Source: Buchnera aphidicola (Mindarus japonicus) (GTDB lineage Bacteria; Pseudomonadota; Gammaproteobacteria; Enterobacterales; Enterobacteriaceae). Taken from it: 64,000 nt of DNA. Below the pieces are notes generated by a model. It saw only the letters and a program-made list of their open reading frames with translations, was not told where the DNA came from and searched no databases. The position numbers and the translations under genes were made by a program. Location: contig NZ_CP135030.1 in the NCBI RefSeq assembly GCF_039393905.1, forward strand, positions 248,001 through 312,000. The letters run 5' to 3'. Below are positions 60,408-64,000 of this stretch, in pieces; the first letter of the stretch is position 1, and every line of letters begins with the position of its first letter.

Positions 60408-60478
60408 AGGCGCATCCCGGAATTGAACCGAGTTCTACGGATTTGCAATCCGCTGCATGACCAATCTGCCAATGCGCC
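60408..60478 (-). tRNA. tRNA-Cys (anticodon GCA)
   Basis: A 71-base minus-strand cloverleaf: acceptor GGCGCAT paired with ATGCGCC, anticodon GCA in GGATTGCAAATCC, T arm CTCGGTTCAATTCCGGG, and the U73 discriminator typical of tRNA-Cys. No CCA is encoded. It lies 17 bases upstream of tRNA-Leu and is probably co-transcribed with it; the glyW of the E. coli cluster is not present next to it. Confidence 0.96.
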
Positions 60479-60503
60479 AAATAATATTATTTTTCAGTCT
60501 TTA

Positions 60504-60532
60504 ATTATATCAATAATTTTAAAATGAAACAA
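60504..60532 (-). promoter_or_regulatory. candidate promoter for tRNA-Cys/tRNA-Leu
   Basis: On the minus strand TTGTTT at 60527-60532 and a perfect TATAAT at 60504-60509 are 17 bases apart, and the -10 box is 25 bases upstream of the tRNA-Cys 5' end. This is the best-spaced sigma-70-like promoter I could find in the window. Confidence 0.5.
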
Positions 60533-60702
60533 CTAAATTTTTTTAAAAAAATTATTAAAATAATAAAACTTTTCTAAATAAATTTAGAAACATAAATTTT
60601 ATTTCAATTAATTAATTATTTATAAATTATTAATGGAGATACTTTACAGAACGATTAATTCAGTTTATTATTTAAATGAAGCAATAATATTTTTATTAAT
60701 TA

Positions 60703-60787
60703 GGAGGGGTGGCCGAGTGGCTGAAGGCAGCGGTCTTGAAAACCGCCGATGAGAAATTATCCGAGAGTTCGAATCTCTCCTCCTCCG
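60703..60787 (+). tRNA. tRNA-Ser (anticodon TGA)
   Basis: An 85-base plus-strand class II tRNA: acceptor GGAGGGG paired with CTCCTCC, anticodon TGA in CGGTCTTGAAAACCG, a long variable arm, T arm GAGAGTTCGAATCTCTC and G73, the serine discriminator. No CCA is encoded. The equivalent of E. coli serT. It stands alone, divergent from the Cys/Leu pair. Confidence 0.97.
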
Positions 60788-61843
60788 AAAAAATATATAT
60801 CTAAAATATATTTTTATATTTTCTTTTATAAAAGAATTATAACTACAACTTTTTAATAAAAAAAATAATCTTTACTTTTAAATTTTAATTTATTAAATAA
60901 TCAAAAATTATTAAACAAATTAAAATTTATTTTTACAATAAAAAATTAATTTATATAAATTAAAAATTATAAAATTTTTCATAAAAACTTGATTAATACT
61001 TTAATTTTATGAAAAAATAAAATATTAAAAAAAACTAATAAATAAATTACTTTTTACTAAAAAAATAATTTATTAACATTAAAATAATAGAATACATGTT
61101 CTACTAAAAACAGAAATAATTCTTGAATTAAGTATATTAAAATTTAATTTTAGTAAATTTATTTTCTTAAAAAATTTTTTTAATTAAAAATTGAATTGTT
61201 TAAAACATATTATTTTTTAAGATCAAAAAAAATTAATAAATTTAACATAAAAAAAATATATAAGACATAGTCATCAGATCTAGCATAAGTATATTGGAAT
61301 ATACAAAAAAAATAATTCTAAGCATTTTAAATATATATAAATATATTATATATTTATAACTATAAAAAATATCTACTAAAATATCTTATTTAATAAATTT
61401 ATTATAAATTTAATTTCTTTATGACTATAAAAAGATTTTATTAGAAGAAAAAATTCTAACTTTCTTAAAAAAAAATGTTAATACTAAAATTTTATAAATA
61501 ACTTTTTTATTTTTATTTTAAAAAAATAGGGAATATACAATATAAAATACACACATTTTTTAAATGCTTTAAATAAAAAATACTAGATATAAATCTGTAG
61601 AAATTAAATTTTTAAGTGAAAACTTTTTACATAATTTTTAAATAATCTTTATATTTTTATTAAAACACTATAATTATAGTATCATTAATTTTGTAAAAAA
61701 AATTAATAATTTCATTAAAAAAATAAAAGTAATTTTTTTTATTACAAATTATATATATAAATATTATTAATTTTTAAATTTTAATTATAAAAAAAATATT
61801 CATAAAATATTACATATAAATTTTCTTATATTTTTTTAAAAAA
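60788..61843. other. 1.06-kb gene-free region upstream of flgH
   Basis: The longest non-coding stretch here. No open frame above about 60 codons and no recognisable motif on either strand. In enterics the flgN-flgA-flgBCDEFG genes precede flgH; none is in the window. It is best read as the eroded site of those genes. Small structures such as GTATATT-GG-AATATAC (61289-61304) are present but may be chance. Confidence 0.5.
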
Positions 61844-62554
61844 ATGAACAAAAAAATAATATTCAGAATTATTTTCATAATGTTTTTTTTATTTTTTATA
61901 GATAATTATTTTTCATTAAAAAAAATTGATAAAAAAACAAAATATATTCCTAATACTAATTTATTCTATATCATTCACTTCAATAAAAAAAAGTGTTTTT
62001 ATTTTAAAAAAGATATTTATTTAACTAATAATAATCATTATTCAATTTTTGAAAAAAATCAACCCAATTACTCTATTGGAGATACATTAATTATGATTAT
62101 GGAAGAAAATATTATAGTTGGAAAAAACTCAATTTTAAATGTTGTAGAAAATAACAATTATAATACTGAATTAAAAGCTACAGGTTTAAGCTATTTTTTT
62201 GAAAAATTATTTAAAAAAAATAAAATTAATTTTAATCAATTTAAAAAAAATGAATTATTAACAAAAAAAAAATTTTTAAAAAATAATTCTTTTACGAGTG
62301 CAATAACTGTTACGATAAAAAAAATTGAACCTAATGGAAATTTAAATTTTATAGGTAAAAAAGAAATTGTTATCAATAAACATAAAGAAATTTTATATGT
62401 TTCAGGAACTATAGATCCTAAGAATATAAGCTCAAAAAAAAAAATTAATTCAGTTCATGTAGCTAATTTACATATTAAATATTTTGAACATAAAGAAAAT
62501 AATCAAAAAAAATATAATTGGTTTAAAAAAATTTTTTTCTTTTTAAAAAAATGA
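61844..62554 (+). CDS. flgH: flagellar L-ring protein FlgH, without lipobox
   Basis: FlgH forms the outer-membrane L-ring of the flagellar basal body and is normally a lipoprotein. The 236 residues (E. coli 232) match from about residue 65: SIGDTLIMIMEENIIVGKNS, then SFTSAITVTIKKIEPNGNLNFIGKKEI and ISSKKKINSVHVANLHIKYF. The N terminus MNKKIIFRIIFIMFFLFFID is hydrophobic but contains no cysteine, so no lipobox exists and lipidation is not possible from this start. The chain is strongly drifted. flgI follows after 48 bases. Confidence 0.9.
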   Translation: MNKKIIFRIIFIMFFLFFIDNYFSLKKIDKKTKYIPNTNLFYIIHFNKKKCFYFKKDIYLTNNNHYSIFEKNQPNYSIGDTLIMIMEENIIVGKNSILNVVENNNYNTELKATGLSYFFEKLFKKNKINFNQFKKNELLTKKKFLKNNSFTSAITVTIKKIEPNGNLNFIGKKEIVINKHKEILYVSGTIDPKNISSKKKINSVHVANLHIKYFEHKENNQKKYNWFKKIFFFLKK

Positions 62555-62602
62555 AAATATATTTTAAACTTAATAAAAGTTTAAAACTTTAAAGGAATAT
62601 TT

Positions 62603-63649
62603 ATGAATATAATTAAGTTAATTTATATTTGTATTATTATTACTCTAAGTAAAATATCTATTTGTCAAGCAGAAAAAATTCAGAACTTAGTAAATATCAA
62701 GGGAATTCAAAATAATCAGCTTATAGGATATGGATTAGTAGCTGGACTAAAAGGAACTGGGGATTCCAATTCTCCTATAGCTTTTAGTAACCATGTTATT
62801 CATAACATGTTATCTCAATTAGGAATTAAAATTCCCGTCAATAATAAAACTCCTTTAAATAATGTAGCTTCTGTTATTATTACAGCTAATTTACCATATT
62901 TTAGTTCTTTGGGGGAAACTATTAATATTAATGTAGCTTCAATAGGAAATGCAAAAAATCTTGAAGGAGGAACTCTTCTGCTAACACCATTAAAAAATAT
63001 AGATAATAAAATCTGTGCTTTTGCTCAAGGTTTAATATCAAAAAAAAAAACAAATTTCCAAAATATTTCAAAAAAATCTAATTTTTATACTATTAAAAAT
63101 GGAGCAATAATAAAAAAAGAAATAAAACATAATTTACTTAATAAAAAAAATTTTAAATTACAATTAAAAAAAGAAAGTTTTACTTTATCAAAAAAGATTA
63201 GTGATTGTATTAATATACATTATCCTAATATAGCTACACCAATAGATTCAAAAACTATAAAAATAAAAAATTTTTTTAAAAAAAAAAAAATAGTGGAAAT
63301 GGTTTCTAATATTCAAAATATAAATATAAATATTCCTAAAAAATATTCAAATATAATTTTTAATTTTCATACTAACTCTGTTATTTTCAACTCAAAAATT
63401 AAATTACATGCATGTACTTTAATAAACAAAAAATTTCTATTAATTATTAAACATAAGAAAAAATATCCTATCAATTTTACCTTATTAAAAGGTATTAAAA
63501 AAAATAAAAAAATAAAAAAAAGAAAATTAAATTTATATAATATAATTCAAATTTTAAATTATTTAAAAATAAAATATTCTGATATATTTTTAATACTAAA
63601 AAATATGCACGATGCAGGTTGTTTTCCAAATAAAGTTAAAGGTAAATAA
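62603..63649 (+). CDS. flgI: flagellar P-ring protein FlgI
   Basis: FlgI forms the periplasmic P-ring. The 348 residues (E. coli 365) begin with a signal peptide (about 1-23, ending CQA before EKIQNL). NQLIGYGLVAGLKGTGDSN near 38, HNMLSQLGIKIP, GNAKNLEGGTLLLTPLKNID near 115 and the tail ILKNMHDAGCF are conserved. The C-terminal half is lysine-rich and drifted. AAGGAA precedes the ATG. After it, flgJ and flgK of the enteric order are absent and rne follows directly, on the other strand. Confidence 0.93.
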   Translation: MNIIKLIYICIIITLSKISICQAEKIQNLVNIKGIQNNQLIGYGLVAGLKGTGDSNSPIAFSNHVIHNMLSQLGIKIPVNNKTPLNNVASVIITANLPYFSSLGETININVASIGNAKNLEGGTLLLTPLKNIDNKICAFAQGLISKKKTNFQNISKKSNFYTIKNGAIIKKEIKHNLLNKKNFKLQLKKESFTLSKKISDCINIHYPNIATPIDSKTIKIKNFFKKKKIVEMVSNIQNININIPKKYSNIIFNFHTNSVIFNSKIKLHACTLINKKFLLIIKHKKKYPINFTLLKGIKKNKKIKKRKLNLYNIIQILNYLKIKYSDIFLILKNMHDAGCFPNKVKGK

Positions 63650-63746
63650 AGAATTTAAAATTAATATTTTTCGTAAAAAATATTTATTATTTTTTATGAG
63701 AAAATTAATATAAAACTTATTAAATAGTTTTATATTAATTTTTTTT

Positions 63747-64000
63747 TTATTTTATAATAATTTTATTAGGTTTATACACAGGAAAACTAGACTTATTTAT
63801 CGCTATATGTACTCCTGCTGCCTTCTTTTTTTTATGTACTTTACGCATATTTTTATTTTTGTTATTCAATAAAAACTTAGTATCTATAGATAATAGTGAT
63901 GCTTTTGTAACTGGAGAATTTGCATAATTTTTTCGAAATAAATTACCATTATTTTTCTTAGCAAAATTTAAACCATTTTTTAAAAAACAAATTTTTTCTT
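63747..64000 (-). CDS. rne: ribonuclease E, C-terminal end (runs beyond the window)
   Basis: RNase E is the endonuclease core of the RNA degradosome. The minus-strand frame is open from the window edge to the TAA at 63747-63749 (84 codons). The visible tail includes NYANSPVTKAS and KKAAGVHIAIN, which line up with the E. coli terminal region (SAPMTRA... and AAGGHTATHH). It lies downstream of the catalytic part, which is outside the window. The rest of the tail is lysine/asparagine-rich. Position next to the flg genes agrees with E. coli (flgL-rne). Confidence 0.82.
   Translation of the reverse strand, partial: EKICFLKNGLNFAKKNNGNLFRKNYANSPVTKASLLSIDTKFLLNNKNKNMRKVHKKKKAAGVHIAINKSSFPVYKPNKIIIK

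Noticed and set aside
60788..61843. A possible replication origin or regulatory island in the long A/T-rich region
   Set aside because: No DnaA-box clusters or ordered repeats were found; loss of flagellar genes explains the gap better.

Overview
The window is a stretch of chromosome from a strongly reduced, AT-rich (about four-fifths A+T by eye) gammaproteobacterial endosymbiont, almost certainly a Buchnera aphidicola (aphid symbiont) lineage. The evidence is Enterobacteriaceae-like proteins with lysine/asparagine/isoleucine drift, long A and T runs inside genes, free-standing AT-rich spacers where E. coli has genes, no mobile elements, and the Buchnera-type chromosomal trpDCBA block without trpE/trpG. 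Identifications rest on recalled E. coli homologues; no database search was possible.

Layout. 1-5 kb: 3' end of rnb, ychE, lipB-lipA, ribA. 5-9.3 kb (minus): sppA, hns, yciA, a broken yciB and yciC. 9.3-13.8 kb (minus): trpD-trpC(F)-trpB-trpA. 13.9-20 kb: an EamA transporter, suhB, rlmN, hisS, glyA. 20-23.2 kb: bioD and bioB diverging from bioA. 23.2-32.5 kb: pgl, an N-terminally truncated mfd, gapA, ibpA, queF, fldA, phrB, ybgI. 32.6-39.5 kb: sucA-sucB, gpmA, pfkA, tpiA. 39.5-46 kb (minus): rpsA, cmk, aroA, serC, serS. 46.4-56.5 kb: trxB, infA, aspS, pykA, zwf, htpX, yoaE. 56.6-60.3 kb: tsaB, minE-minD-minC (minC frameshifted), rsmC. 60.3-64 kb: tRNA-Leu, tRNA-Cys, tRNA-Ser, about 1 kb of gene-free DNA, flgH, flgI and the 3' end of rne.

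How the genes work together. Glycolysis is heavily represented (pfkA, tpiA, gapA, gpmA, pykA), with the pentose-phosphate entry steps (zwf, pgl). Lipoate enzymes (LipB, LipA) would modify the lipoyl domain of SucB, which is encoded here too. Amino-acid supply is visible in trpDCBA, aroA, serC and glyA. BioA, BioD and BioB make only the last three steps of biotin synthesis. Flavodoxin (FldA) can feed electrons to the radical-SAM enzymes LipA, BioB and RlmN.

The most notable observations are signs of ongoing decay or repurposing: minC split by one missing A in an A10 run; yciB with two stops and a frameshift; a SuhB whose inositol-phosphatase metal ligands are gone; an RsmC with an altered NPPF motif; a SucB whose E3-binding domain has eroded; an Mfd without its UvrA-recruiting half; a FlgH with no lipobox cysteine; an ibpA promoter region with a 13-A run; and a perfect 40-bp palindrome in the place where bioF/bioC sit in E. 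coli. I found no convincing novel multigene system.
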